From Agarivorans albus (lineage in GTDB: Bacteria; Pseudomonadota; Gammaproteobacteria; Enterobacterales; Celerinatantimonadaceae), in assembly GCF_019670105.1 (NCBI RefSeq), contig NZ_AP023032.1:3731501-3795500 (forward strand): a DNA stretch of 64,000 bases, in the 5' to 3' direction. Shown in pieces: positions 19,463 through 27,136 of this stretch (positions are counted from its first letter, which is position 1; every line of letters begins with the position of its first letter). The notes below the pieces were generated by a model that made no database searches, had not been told where the DNA came from, and saw only the letters and a list, made by a program, of their open reading frames with translations. A program made the translations under genes and the position numbers.

Positions 19463-20164
19463 TTGAACCGCAAGCATGTATTTTTCGCCGTTGTAGGCTT
19501 ACTTACCACTTTTGTTAGCCAAGCCAGTGTGATTACTTTTGATGAATTGGCCAACGGTGAAATTGTTAATGGTCAATACCAGTTAAGTCATGGTGTTAGC
19601 ATAGATGGAACCAATGTACGTTTAGGCCAAAACAATTTGGCCGTCGCTTTTGATACCAGCCTTATCAATACTCAGGACCCAGATTTAGAGTCGCCTTTTA
19701 GTAATATTAACCAACCCAATTTAGGTATTGCTAACCCTGGCAATGTACTCATTATTCATGAGAACCCAAACTCGTGTAATGGCCTTATTTGTAACAACCC
19801 AGATGACGAAGGGCGTCGTCCTGCAGGTTTCTTCACCATTAACTTCTCAAGTTCGGTATACCTAGAAAGTATCGACTTTTTTGACATTGAGCTGGCAGAG
19901 AATGGCTACACAGCACAAAATGCCATTCACTTGTTTGATGCGCAAAACAACGAAATTTTCCCAACTGATTTCTACACTCCGCATACCGGCGGCGACAATA
20001 CTTGGAACCGCTTAGATTTTGCAGTAGCCGAAGTAGCCTCAATGCGTATTCACTTAAACGGCTCTGGCGCTATCGATAACATTCGCTTCTCGGTTCCCGA
20101 GCCTGGCAGCATTGCCTTATTTGCACTAGCCTGTTTTGGCTTAGTAGCAAGACGCTTTAAATAA
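19463..20164 (+). CDS. PEP-CTERM sorting domain protein
   Basis: This is an exported protein of 233 residues. A signal peptide (about residues 1-22, ending VSQAS) is followed by a beta-rich domain with FDELANGEIVNGQYQ near the N-terminus. The C-terminus has VPEPGSIALFALACFGLVARR, that is PEP motif, hydrophobic helix and Arg-rich end, the signal for exosortase processing. No exosortase or exopolysaccharide locus is in the window, so the sorting enzyme must lie elsewhere. TTG at 19463 is chosen for AAGGA 7 bp upstream and the immediate signal peptide. Confidence 0.85.
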   Translation: MNRKHVFFAVVGLLTTFVSQASVITFDELANGEIVNGQYQLSHGVSIDGTNVRLGQNNLAVAFDTSLINTQDPDLESPFSNINQPNLGIANPGNVLIIHENPNSCNGLICNNPDDEGRRPAGFFTINFSSSVYLESIDFFDIELAENGYTAQNAIHLFDAQNNEIFPTDFYTPHTGGDNTWNRLDFAVAEVASMRIHLNGSGAIDNIRFSVPEPGSIALFALACFGLVARRFK

Positions 20165-20170
20165 AACCAA

Positions 20171-20200
20171 AAACGCCGCTTACTCTAAGCGGCGTTTTTT
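20171..20200. terminator. Bidirectional terminator
   Basis: CGCCGCTTA (20174-20182) and TAAGCGGCG (20186-20194) form a 9-bp perfect stem with a 3-base loop, flanked by A5 and T6. It serves the PEP-CTERM gene and the convergent barrel gene. Confidence 0.92.
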
Positions 20201-20214
20201 GCCGAGCGAGTTAC

Positions 20215-21315
20215 TTAAAATCGATAACCGATAGTCAGTCGCGCTATGTCAGCATCATTTTCATAACCTTTTTTATCAATCACTCTGGTTAAACTACCAC
20301 CAACAAACCAAGTTTGAGTATTACGCCAATGTGGGTAATAGTTCACCCCGATGGTGACAACTCCCTTTGTGTCAAAAGCGCTAGCGTGCTCATATTTGTC
20401 TTGGGCAAAGTAAGGTCCGGCACCGAATCGTCCTTCAAGGTGGTTTCCTAGTGGAATAAAGCGCCAAACTTGAGCGGTAATGCCGCGCCGTTCAGTCCAC
20501 CCACTATCACCCCCCTCGTCTAACCAACCTAGTGACACTGCGTAATTGTTTGAGAAACGATGAGCTCCTTCAACGCTATAGCCCACAGTGGTTTCTGGAC
20601 CGCCATGATTGATTTTAGTATTTGCTAACGACACCCACACTTCATTAATAAATCCGTTCCCATCTTGCTTAACTTGATTACTGCCATTATCGATATCAAT
20701 ACCAAAGCCCACTAAAAAGGAGTTACTGGTTGGCCTATCTGGAATTAGATAATTGTTCCATTGCCCCCGTAAGTGGGCACCTGTTCCGATGTAATTGATG
20801 GGATATACCAAGGCTACGGTGCTCATCATGCCCAAACGTTTTTCGTTAAGCTCTACACCTTCGGCATTTCTAGTGGTATCAAATGAAAAGTAAGGGCCAC
20901 TACCAAGTTCTAATCTAGCTGTTTTAGTCAACATAGGGGTGTAAACCAGCTGAGTAGAAAAACCATCTCGATGGTGGTTGTAAGGGTGGCCCTCATTAGC
21001 ATGCACAAAATCTAAGCGGACATTGTCTTTCAAATACTGGCCAAAGCGTACATCAAATGAGCGGTGGTTTTGTTTCTTATCTTCTTTATCCACACCTTCA
21101 ACGTTGGTGATGCCCGACCCCATGGTTAAAGCAAAATAGCTATTGCGAGGTTCTACTGACTGATAAGTAGATGACTTGTCTTGGGCCACAACACCTGTGC
21201 TAACTAAAGCCACTATTAAGGCTAATACTTGTAAATATTTTACGAGTTGCGCTCGTTGCCATGTTGAAAAAAGTGCTGTGCTGTTGATTGCAACCGCTGC
21301 AGTGCTGATAGTCAT
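20215..21315 (-). CDS. Uncharacterised outer-membrane beta-barrel protein
   Basis: I do not recognise the family. The product (up to 366 residues) has a signal peptide after an unusually long N-region (hydrophobic YLQVLALIVALVSTGVVAQ near residues 28-46, cleavage about VVAQ-D). It then shows alternating amphipathic strands rich in G/Y/F and ends with IARLTIGYRF, the C-terminal aromatic signature of BAM substrates. The two halves look related: GSGPYFSFDT in the first and GAGPYFAQDKY in the second. This suggests an internal duplication of barrel hairpins. A shorter start may be the true one. Confidence 0.7.
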   Translation of the reverse strand: MTISTAAVAINSTALFSTWQRAQLVKYLQVLALIVALVSTGVVAQDKSSTYQSVEPRNSYFALTMGSGITNVEGVDKEDKKQNHRSFDVRFGQYLKDNVRLDFVHANEGHPYNHHRDGFSTQLVYTPMLTKTARLELGSGPYFSFDTTRNAEGVELNEKRLGMMSTVALVYPINYIGTGAHLRGQWNNYLIPDRPTSNSFLVGFGIDIDNGSNQVKQDGNGFINEVWVSLANTKINHGGPETTVGYSVEGAHRFSNNYAVSLGWLDEGGDSGWTERRGITAQVWRFIPLGNHLEGRFGAGPYFAQDKYEHASAFDTKGVVTIGVNYYPHWRNTQTWFVGGSLTRVIDKKGYENDADIARLTIGYRF

Positions 21316-21467
21316 GAGATGGTTCCTAATTCGCTATTACCAGGCCAAACACCTAGCAACTAAAATTTCGGGTAGCTTGTTATCCATGACACTGCCGATA
21401 GCCAGCTTAGCTATCTTCTAAAATCCCTATCCTAAATTTGCCTAACTCCCCCTTGTTTAATTAATAA

Positions 21468-21578
21468 TTATTCTTCAGGTGATTTATTTGATTGTTTTCT
21501 TTCTTCTAAAAACCTTAATAAAGAAACAAACAACATTGAAACCACCCCAGTAAATAAAAACGCAATATAAATACTCAT
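21468..21578 (-). CDS. 36-residue single-span membrane protein
   Basis: A short complete frame (ATG at 21578, TAA at 21468) has AGGATAGG just upstream. The product starts MSIYIAFLFTGVVSMLF, a hydrophobic helix of about 20 residues. It continues with RFLEERKQSN, a charged tail ending in EE. This is the layout of a small bitopic inner-membrane protein. A copy of the 23-bp motif (21667-21690) points at it from 88 bp upstream, as another points at the divergent DUF2860 gene. The function is unknown, possibly a modulator of a transporter. Confidence 0.6.
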   Translation of the reverse strand: MSIYIAFLFTGVVSMLFVSLLRFLEERKQSNKSPEE

Positions 21579-21666
21579 TACCTATCCTCTAAACATTCTT
21601 AAGCACCACGTCATTAACATGGCGAAAACAAATTAGAGATTAGATAGAAAACAAAACTAAAAAAAT

Positions 21667-21690
21667 GACTTAGAGAAACCCAAATTTGGC
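21667..21690 (-). promoter_or_regulatory. Regulatory motif copy A (faces the 36-residue ORF)
   Basis: Read leftward, the core is TTTGGGTTTCTCTAAGTC, with a GCCAAA lead-in. It differs from the other copies mainly at GGG for GAA. The gap to the facing start codon is 88 bp. It forms an inverted pair with copy B, 34 bp away. Confidence 0.5.
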
Positions 21691-21724
21691 GCTCCTCAAT
21701 GACTTAAAAATCATAAGCCAAATA

Positions 21725-21747
21725 GCAAAGTTGAATTTCTCTAAACC
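21725..21747 (+). promoter_or_regulatory. Regulatory motif copy B (faces the DUF2860 gene)
   Basis: The core TTGAATTTCTCTAAACC is preceded by GCAAAG. It is nearly identical to copies C, D and E. The gap to the ATG of the DUF2860 gene is 84 bp. Confidence 0.6.
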
Positions 21748-21831
21748 GTACTAAAACCTACCCAAATAAATAAAATCATTTCCAACTTAAACAGCACACC
21801 AACTTGTGCACTTATTTGAAGAGATATAAAA

Positions 21832-22788
21832 ATGAACAACACTACACTATTAGCACTAGCCATTAGCTCAACGTTTTCGCTCAATGCATTTTCTGCCGAA
21901 ACATCGCGCTTTAGTGGCGAGATTTTCCTACTTGGCGGCTTCAGCTCTACTAACTCAAACCTGAGCACCGAGAACAACGCTCGCCTGAACAACTTAAACG
22001 GTAGCGGCGAAACCCAAGACGAATTTATCGCTGTTCCGCTAGGTAACTTGGCCTACGACCTAGGCCAGCAGCGCAACCAACGTATTTATTTAGGTACTTC
22101 ACGCGATGACTTGGCGGTGGGTGATTTGGCCTTTGAGCTTGGCTACCAGTATGACTTTGCCAACGGCACGCAAATCGACATTGCTTTTCTACCTACCGTG
22201 CTTTCTGGTGAAGTGTGGGCCAACCCTTACGACACAGATAATGCGCGCAGCGAGACTGACGTTGATGGTTACGCCTACCGCGTAAAGCTGAACCAAATCA
22301 TGGGTTCTGGTTTCTCGTTAGATTTGGCTGTGGGTAAAAATGAAATTGATAACGAGCAAATTGAATACCGTAGCTTGCACCGCGATGCCGACGTTTACTT
22401 CGCCAAGGCTAGTTATGCCTTCCAAATTGGCCAAAGCTCAGCACTAGTACCGGCATTTAGCTATACCGAGAACGATGCAGTGGGTGCAGCGGCAAGCTAC
22501 GAGCGTTACGAAACCGAGTTGACCTACTACATGGTGCACAACGCACACTCGCTAGCCCTAACCGCTGGCTTTGGCAAGACTGAATACGATGCGGTTAATC
22601 CAATCTTCGATAAGACACGAAAAGATGACCACTACAAGCTGTTCGTCGCTTATGAGTACGCCAACGTTATGGGATGGGAAAATTGGAACTTCGTATCACT
22701 TTCTGGCTTGAACACCACCAGTTCAAATATCGATTTCTATGAATCAGACGAGTATGTGGTAACGGCCGGCCTTAGCTACAAATTCTAA
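21832..22788 (+). CDS. DUF2860-type outer-membrane barrel protein
   Basis: This 318-residue exported protein has a signal peptide (residues 1-22, ending NAFSA). The mature start RFSGEIFLLGGFSSTNSNLS has the GxI...GG...SNL pattern I associate with DUF2860 proteins of vibrios and relatives. Amphipathic strands alternate to a C-terminal VTAGLSYKF, a BAM-type ending. It is likely an outer-membrane porin or channel of unknown substrate. The ribosome site is AAGAGA. Copy B of the regulatory motif lies upstream. It is followed 118 bp later by the DUF3313 lipoprotein, and may share a transcript with it. Confidence 0.75.
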   Translation: MNNTTLLALAISSTFSLNAFSAETSRFSGEIFLLGGFSSTNSNLSTENNARLNNLNGSGETQDEFIAVPLGNLAYDLGQQRNQRIYLGTSRDDLAVGDLAFELGYQYDFANGTQIDIAFLPTVLSGEVWANPYDTDNARSETDVDGYAYRVKLNQIMGSGFSLDLAVGKNEIDNEQIEYRSLHRDADVYFAKASYAFQIGQSSALVPAFSYTENDAVGAAASYERYETELTYYMVHNAHSLALTAGFGKTEYDAVNPIFDKTRKDDHYKLFVAYEYANVMGWENWNFVSLSGLNTTSSNIDFYESDEYVVTAGLSYKF

Positions 22789-22906
22789 ACCTAAATAAAG
22801 AACCAGCGCCTTGTGGTTACGCTTTGGCCGGGCTTAGACCCAGACCAAACTTAGCCATGAGTGCGCGACCTCAACACTACCCAACAAATATATTAGAGAA
22901 GACTCA

Positions 22907-23548
22907 ATGAAACTACTTAGCAACTTAACTCGCATTCCACTCGCGTTTGGCCTTGTTACCCTGCTGGCAGCCTGCAGCGCTAAGCCGGTACAAGTACAAG
23001 ACTACCAAGCTGTAGCTGATACCGACGGCCTAGAGTTGGACCACAGCCATGCACCTAGTGTGGTTTACGTTCGCCCCGGTGCTGCTAGCCTAAGCGAGTA
23101 CGATAACTTTATTATAGAGCCGGTAATCGTGGTTGATGGCGAACGTTATGTGAACAAAGACAATGCTGAGAGCATTGCTAAGATGCAGCAATATTTAGCT
23201 AAGTCAGTCAGTGAGGAGCTTAGCCAAGCTGGCTATCAAGTTGGTGGTGAAAAAACTGACAATGCGCTACGTATCACTTTCAAAATTTCTGGCATCAGCG
23301 CGCCTTCGGCGGCAGCCAATGTCACTACAGTACTTGCACCCTTCGCGCTTAGCGTGGGAGAAGTCACCATCGAGACCGTATTTCGTAACGCGGCCAGCGA
23401 GCGCATTGATGCAGTAGCGATAATGCAGTCTAGAGGTTCTCGCTTCCTTAATGCGACCCCGTGGTCCACTTGGGCCGATGTAGAACAAACCTTTGATGGC
23501 TGGGCCAAATCATTTCGTCAATCTTTAGATAAAGCACATAAAGTATAA
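22907..23548 (+). CDS. DUF3313-type lipoprotein
   Basis: This lipoprotein of 213 residues has signal peptide and lipobox LLAACS (Cys at about residue 23), followed by YVRPGAASLSEYDNFIIEPVIV, the conserved start of DUF3313 proteins. A central alpha/beta region contains KSVSEELSQAGYQV. There is no catalytic motif, so a structural or accessory role in the envelope is likely. A terminator follows, which separates it from the patatin gene. Confidence 0.75.
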   Translation: MKLLSNLTRIPLAFGLVTLLAACSAKPVQVQDYQAVADTDGLELDHSHAPSVVYVRPGAASLSEYDNFIIEPVIVVDGERYVNKDNAESIAKMQQYLAKSVSEELSQAGYQVGGEKTDNALRITFKISGISAPSAAANVTTVLAPFALSVGEVTIETVFRNAASERIDAVAIMQSRGSRFLNATPWSTWADVEQTFDGWAKSFRQSLDKAHKV

Positions 23549-23572
23549 ATATGTCGAAACATCATAGATTAT

Positions 23573-23603
23573 CCCCCCAGCAGCTAAATTCTGGGGGCTT
23601 TCT
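23573..23603 (+). terminator. Intrinsic terminator after the DUF3313 gene
   Basis: CCCCCAG (23574-23580) pairs with CTGGGGG (23591-23597) around a 10-base loop and is followed by CTTTCTTT. It would end transcription from the DUF2860/DUF3313 unit. Confidence 0.75.
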
Positions 23604-23740
23604 TTAATACATAAACTTCATAACCAAGGCTTAAAGTAGCAATAAACTTTATTTGCTGAACACTCGCAGCTAGACCCCACCAAACGATTTGATTACACTG
23701 AATAAATAACTAAAACTCGCCATAGCCAAGGATGAACATT

Positions 23741-25075
23741 ATGGCTCGTAGCCTGGTCTTAGCCGCTATCTCGGCCCTGTTAGTTGCCTGTAGCTCTCCA
23801 CCAGAACGAAACGGCCTGCCCTTAAACAAAGCTGCGCTCAGCGGCATACTGGCTGATCCTAGTATTCGTACCTGGGGCGATGTAGAGCCTAATGCCGATG
23901 AGCTGCATGAGTATACCGAGAGCTTCGATAAACAGTTGCTAGTGGACGAGCAAGGCGAGCTTCGCGTGCAAAACATGCTAACCATCTCCGGTGGTGGTGC
24001 CAACGGAGCTTATGGCGCAGGCTTGCTAAATGGTTTAAGTGCCAGCGGTGAACGCCCTGAGTATCGCTTGGTAACCGGGATTAGCACCGGTGCTATTCTC
24101 GGTCTATACGCCTTCCTTGGGCCTGATTACGACCACAAAATCCGCCAGTTCTATACCGAATACTCTGACGATAACATCTACAGTAAGCGCAGCCTGTTTA
24201 GTCTATTTTCAAGCTCATCCTTCTTAGACACCCAACCCTTTGTTCAGTTAGTACGTGACGAGATTAATCAAGACTTAATGGCACAGGTTGCAGCGGAGCA
24301 TTTGCGTGGCCGTCGTTTCTTGGTGAAGACCACCAACTTAGACGCACAGCGTGCCGTAATTTGGGATATGGGCGCGATAGCGCAGTACACCGGAGAAGAA
24401 GCAGAAACCTTATTTGAAAACGTGATTATCGCATCCGCTGCCATTCCTGGAGCTTTCGAGCCGGTACTGCTGCCAGTTCTGGTTGATGGTGAAGTGTATG
24501 ATGAGCTACACGTTGATGGTGGCGTAATGGCGCAGGTGTTCTTCATTCCAGAAAACTTAGATATCTCGGTTTATCGTCAGTATGAAAGTCAATATTTGGA
24601 ATCGCTTGGATTTGCTCCTAACCAGAACCTAGAAAGCCGGGTTTGGGTAGTAAGCAATTCTAAACTCGCCTCGGAATGGCAAGAAACTAATCCCGGTATC
24701 TTCGGCATTATGGGACGTTCGATCGCCACTATGTTACGTGTTCAAACCCAAACTAATATTTCCTTGATTGAACGTCAGGCCAAACTAACCAATTCAGAAC
24801 TCAAGCTTTCGTACATTCACCATACCATACCCGGGCTCCCAACCGACGCCCCTTTTGACAATACCTATATGCGCTGGCTTTATTGCTATGGATACAGTCA
24901 AGGCATCAACCCTCAGCATTGGGAAACTCATGCTCCAAACTATGCTGCGCTTTACGAGCAACAGATTGCAGAAGCTGAGAAGCAACAGCTAGCGACAGAC
25001 ATTGCTAGCTTTGATTGGGATCAATTAGAGCCAGGACTGAGCTTAAAAATGGAACAGTGTCTTAGCACCCTATAG
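23741..25075 (+). CDS. Patatin-like phospholipase lipoprotein
   Basis: This is a lipid acyl hydrolase of the patatin family with all core elements: oxyanion loop SGGGANGAYGAG near residue 85, nucleophile elbow GISTG (Ser near residue 120) and the DGGV motif carrying the catalytic Asp (VDGGVMA). The N-terminus is a lipoprotein signal with lipobox LLVACS, so the enzyme is probably anchored to the inner leaflet of the outer membrane. The start at 23741 has AAGGA 8 bp upstream. An in-frame ATG at 23732 overlaps that site. The ~445-residue length exceeds a minimal patatin domain, and the C-terminal ~120 residues are unassigned. Confidence 0.9.
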   Translation: MARSLVLAAISALLVACSSPPERNGLPLNKAALSGILADPSIRTWGDVEPNADELHEYTESFDKQLLVDEQGELRVQNMLTISGGGANGAYGAGLLNGLSASGERPEYRLVTGISTGAILGLYAFLGPDYDHKIRQFYTEYSDDNIYSKRSLFSLFSSSSFLDTQPFVQLVRDEINQDLMAQVAAEHLRGRRFLVKTTNLDAQRAVIWDMGAIAQYTGEEAETLFENVIIASAAIPGAFEPVLLPVLVDGEVYDELHVDGGVMAQVFFIPENLDISVYRQYESQYLESLGFAPNQNLESRVWVVSNSKLASEWQETNPGIFGIMGRSIATMLRVQTQTNISLIERQAKLTNSELKLSYIHHTIPGLPTDAPFDNTYMRWLYCYGYSQGINPQHWETHAPNYAALYEQQIAEAEKQQLATDIASFDWDQLEPGLSLKMEQCLSTL

Positions 25076-25101
25076 GTTCAGCATCAGCTAAATAAATACC
25101 C

Positions 25102-25124
25102 AAAAGCGCTGCTGCGCTTTTTTT
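25102..25124 (+). terminator. Intrinsic terminator after the patatin gene
   Basis: AAAGCGC pairs with GCGCTTT around TGCT and runs into a T7 tract. It lies 27 bp past the patatin stop. Confidence 0.8.
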
Positions 25125-25268
25125 GCTTTGTGGACTTTGGTTTAACCAGTAGTAATAGTTGCTAGCGAGAGAAAGCTCAGTGGGCTTGAATGGTTTTATT
25201 TGGCAGTAACAGCACTCAGCATATCGCTAGTACTTAGATAAGCATAAGCTACTCTTAGCCGTTCGAAG

Positions 25269-25463
25269 CTAACCCGGCACAACAATTTGCTCAAAGTGCT
25301 TGGTTGTCATTGTTATTACTTCACTACTGGCGGTTTTGGCTTCAAATTTTCTTACCAGCATCATTCCTCCACCGATTCTTACGCCGGTATAGCGCACGCC
25401 ACTTTTAAATGGGCAACGGCCATGTTTAAAGGCGCTGGTTTCATTTCTTTTAAATATGTTCAT
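25269..25463 (-). CDS. Hypothetical 64-residue basic protein
   Basis: This frame is not recognised. It has ATG at 25463 with GAGA 7 bp upstream and codes for a basic, soluble product (RCPFKSGVRYTGVRIGGG in the middle, ending FEQIVVPG) with no membrane segment. It has beta-rich character and could be a small SH3-like fold. It stands alone in a region with few other frames. Coding status is uncertain, and conservation would decide it. Confidence 0.4.
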   Translation of the reverse strand: MNIFKRNETSAFKHGRCPFKSGVRYTGVRIGGGMMLVRKFEAKTASSEVITMTTKHFEQIVVPG

Positions 25464-25642
25464 GGTTATTTCTCAATGATTATTTTTCTTAGATAAGCCG
25501 CAAGACTATTATCTTGCCAGCCCTAAGTTAAAAACCTGCTACTAATGTATAAAGCAAACCACTTAACAATTATTTACCTTTCAATTTTATTAGGCCAACC
25601 AACAAAACAACAAGAATTAGAAAAATTCTAAAATGCAACTGA

Positions 25643-25723
25643 TTAACCAAAAACTTGTTTTACCACCACAGGAAGCAGAATAACCAGAATTAGCATAATG
25701 GCAGTGAAGTTAATTTGATTCAT
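25643..25723 (-). CDS. 26-residue single-span membrane protein
   Basis: A complete short frame (ATG at 25723, TAA at 25643) is preceded by AAGGGC. The product is MNQINFTAIMLILVILLPVV followed by VKQVFG, essentially one hydrophobic helix with a short basic C-terminus. Copy C of the 23-bp motif faces it from 61 bp upstream. It has the appearance of the tiny membrane proteins that associate with transporters or pumps, but the partner is unknown. Confidence 0.55.
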   Translation of the reverse strand: MNQINFTAIMLILVILLPVVVKQVFG

Positions 25724-25784
25724 AAAAAAGCCCTTATAAACAAAAACAGGGCTTTATTATTTAATATTTAAATATGGGTAAGAA

Positions 25785-25808
25785 GGGTTTAGAGAAATTC
25801 AAATTTGC
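25785..25808 (-). promoter_or_regulatory. Regulatory motif copy C (faces the 26-residue ORF)
   Basis: Read leftward, the core TTGAATTTCTCTAAACCC follows GCAAAT. This is the best match to the consensus. It lies between the gltS end and the small ORF, so it cannot serve gltS itself. Confidence 0.6.
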
Positions 25809-25814
25809 ATCAAT

Positions 25815-25844
25815 AAATCAGCCTCTGTAATTAGAGGCTGATTT
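25815..25844 (-). terminator. Hairpin after gltS
   Basis: AAATCAGCCTCT and AGAGGCTGATTT form a 12-bp perfect stem with a 6-base loop directly downstream of the gltS stop. The T tract is short, but the A/T-rich base of the stem makes it a plausible terminator. Confidence 0.7.
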
Positions 25845-25853
25845 ACTAAAAGT

Positions 25854-27053
25854 TTATGTAAATAGACCAATAAGGCCGTTAATGATTAGGGCATTGGCTA
25901 TATCAATGAAGAAACCACACACCAAAGGTACAATAATAAAGGCTTTGTGCGCTGCGCCATGTTGTTGAGTAACCGCTGTCATATTCACAATCGCAGTAGC
26001 CGTTGAGCCTAGGGTGATCCCACCAAAACCCGAGCTAATAACAGCTGCCTCATAATCTTTACCCATCAGCTTGAACACGATAAATACGGTGAAGCTTATC
26101 GAAAGCACCAGTTGAGCAAACATCACCACGCTGATGAAACCAATAGAACTCACCAACTGCCAAAGCTGCAAGCCCATCAAGGCCATGGTTAAGAACATAC
26201 CCAAACAGATATCTGAGATAAGGCTTAAACCTTTACTGGCGTTCTCATCCATTTTCTTCTTGAGTACCAAGCTCTTAAAGTTGCCAATGGCGATACCCGC
26301 GATAAGGCAAGATACAAATAGCGGTACGTTAAGCCCGGCTTCTTCTAATCCAAGGTTAATCATATAACCAAAAATCATACTGAGATTGAGGAACAACCAT
26401 GCATACAGGTAACCAAAGTGGTCCAAATGAACCGACTGTTCATGATGAACACCAATATCTAGCTCATCCCCTTCAACAGCTTTTAATTGATTACGATTGA
26501 TCAAATACTTAGCAATTGGACCACCAATCAAACACGCGGCAATCAAGCCAACCGTATTGCTGGCAATGCCTAACTCTGCAGCCCCCTCAATACCCATTTC
26601 TTCAAAGGTTGGCGCCCAAGCCATGGTTGTCCCTACTCCGCCAATCAAAGATATTGAGCCAGAAAGCAGGCCAACAATAGGCTCTAGGCCGAACATAGTG
26701 GCCACGCCTAAACCAATGCCGTTCTGCAGCACGATGTAGATAACCGCCAAAAGGGTTAGCACCAACAAGGGTTTGCCACCAGAGATGAGCGTTTTAAAGT
26801 CGGCTTTAAGGCCAATGCCCGCAAAAAAGTACAACAGCAGGTAGTCACGTAACTCTAGGTCGAACTGCAGTTGAATATTAGCCAAATAGTAAAGCAGCGC
26901 CACCACCGCAGCACAAACAAAACCACCAATCACTGGCTCTGGGATGCTGTAATTACGTAACACAGCAAATTTTGCAGTGGCCCATTTACCTACAAATAAC
27001 AACATAATTGCCAAAGTGAAGGTAAGAAAGCCCTCTATTTCAATAACATTCAT
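25854..27053 (-). CDS. gltS: Sodium/glutamate symporter GltS
   Basis: This is an inner-membrane Na+-coupled glutamate importer of 399 residues with about ten hydrophobic segments in two inverted repeats. Family landmarks are YSIPEPVIGGFV near residue 36, SGSISLIGGVGTTMAWAP (first re-entrant loop) and GFGGITLGSTATAIVNM (second loop). It has its own terminator, and a second terminator separates its promoter from the RND unit upstream. No motif copy precedes it, so it may simply be embedded in the envelope cluster. Confidence 0.94.
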   Translation of the reverse strand: MNVIEIEGFLTFTLAIMLLFVGKWATAKFAVLRNYSIPEPVIGGFVCAAVVALLYYLANIQLQFDLELRDYLLLYFFAGIGLKADFKTLISGGKPLLVLTLLAVIYIVLQNGIGLGVATMFGLEPIVGLLSGSISLIGGVGTTMAWAPTFEEMGIEGAAELGIASNTVGLIAACLIGGPIAKYLINRNQLKAVEGDELDIGVHHEQSVHLDHFGYLYAWLFLNLSMIFGYMINLGLEEAGLNVPLFVSCLIAGIAIGNFKSLVLKKKMDENASKGLSLISDICLGMFLTMALMGLQLWQLVSSIGFISVVMFAQLVLSISFTVFIVFKLMGKDYEAAVISSGFGGITLGSTATAIVNMTAVTQQHGAAHKAFIIVPLVCGFFIDIANALIINGLIGLFT

Positions 27054-27099
27054 TCTTTATTCCTTTCCTTTAACGCCGAGCATTGTTGTAAGGCGCTAA

Positions 27100-27126
27100 A
27101 TAAAAAGGCGCACCGCAATGTGCGCC
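27100..27126 (-). terminator. Terminator after the RND pump gene
   Basis: GGCGCAC (27107-27113) and GTGCGCC (27120-27126) form a 7-bp stem with a 6-base loop. Read leftward it is followed by TTTTTA. It closes the adaptor-pump transcript before gltS. Confidence 0.85.
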
Positions 27127-27136
27127 CTACTTTTGT

